This document shows positions 63,751 through 64,000 of a stretch of DNA of 64,000 nt, in pieces; position 1 is the first letter of the stretch, and the number at the start of each line of letters is the position of its first letter. The notes under the pieces are model-generated. The model made no database searches. It had not been told where the DNA came from and saw only the letters and a program-made list of their open reading frames with translations. The DNA lies in contig CAVQZD010000005.1 in assembly GCA_963718375.1 (NCBI GenBank), forward strand, positions 930,001 through 994,000. The letters run 5' to 3'. The DNA comes from RBG-16-64-13 sp963718375. GTDB taxonomy: Bacteria; Actinomycetota; Thermoleophilia; RBG-16-64-13. Both the position numbers and the translations under genes were made by a program.

Positions 63751-64000
63751 CTAGCCGATCCGGGGCACGACGAATTGCCCCCGCTCGATCGACGGGCCGT
63801 TGCTGACGGCTTCTTCGTGCGTGAGACCCTGGACAGGCTCGTCCGGGCGAGTCACGTTCTCCAGAGGGACCGCGTGCGAGGTGGGCTCCAGACCGGACAG
63901 GTCCAGCTCCGACAATCGCTCCACGTAGCCGATGATCTTGCTCAGCTCCGGTTGCAGACGAGCCAGCTCGTGCTCGTCGAAACGCAGGCGCGCTAGGCGG
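63751..64000 (-). CDS. gatC: Asp/Glu-tRNA amidotransferase subunit C (partial, 5' end beyond window)
   Basis: 82 codons are visible, ending VVPRIG. RLRFDEHELARLQPELSKIIGYVERLSELDLSGLEPTSHA matches the GatC pattern. Only the first residues are missing at the window edge. It heads the gatCAB operon here. Confidence 0.92.
   Translation of the reverse strand, partial: RLARLRFDEHELARLQPELSKIIGYVERLSELDLSGLEPTSHAVPLENVTRPDEPVQGLTHEEAVSNGPSIERGQFVVPRIG

Overview
The window is GC-rich and reads as the chromosome of an anaerobic Actinomycetota-type bacterium, probably from an uncultured lineage. This is inference from gene content: two multisubunit [FeFe]-hydrogenases with ferredoxin-type modules, a Rex-type redox repressor, GatCAB, an ECF sigma factor followed by a 'PGDTLYG' membrane protein, an LCP wall-polymer ligase and RmuC. 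No rRNA is present, so placement below phylum is not supported. GTG and TTG starts preceded by strong GGAGG-type ribosome sites are common.

1-15.7 kb holds large secreted proteins on the minus strand: an M6-type metalloprotease, a beta-propeller protein and a 1,884-residue protein with five ~285-residue repeats. All three end in the same tandem C-terminal module. Membrane and lipoprotein genes lie between them, followed by initiator tRNA-Met with its terminator. 15.9-24 kb has an NlpC/P60 hydrolase, an NFU Fe-S protein, a thiolase, an alpha/beta hydrolase, a DNA-glycosylase-like protein and an ABC importer (SBP, permease, ATPase) preceded by a small ACT/NikR-C-like protein.

24-43.1 kb is the centrepiece, a hydrogen-metabolism locus read on the plus strand. 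It begins with a promoter, a palindromic operator candidate and a Rex-DRTGG fusion. Next come an anti-sigma-kinase-like/[FeFe]-hydrogenase-like fusion, DRTGG, PHP and HATPase proteins. The first hydrogenase follows: NuoE-like, a 2Fe-2S protein, a NuoF-GltD fusion and HydA. Then come a hybrid REC / hydrogenase-like / histidine kinase protein and a second REC-kinase. After a VapBC-like module come a lone REC protein, a NuoE-NuoF fusion and a second HydA. The layout suggests H2/NAD(P)H/ferredoxin redox catalysis coupled to redox- or H2-sensing signal transduction.

43.2-55.9 kb carries surface and envelope genes (two tandem paralogues with a VGYL-containing N-domain, an LCP protein, pirin, RmuC, an ECF sigma factor and its partners), a remnant of a metal P-type ATPase, an attC-like hairpin and a YefM/YoeB-type toxin-antitoxin pair. 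55.9-64 kb is housekeeping: tRNA-Val, a copper-type P-ATPase, the primary sigma factor, an HxlR regulator and gatB-gatA-gatC.

Two observations stand out. First, two long imperfect hairpins (43.1 kb and 58.9 kb) share an identical 30-nt centre but have unrelated, locus-specific arms. Second, four reading-frame breaks (about 35.69, 36.57, 39.86 and 62.96 kb) are each repaired by removing one base. One is in gatA, so sequencing error is the default explanation.
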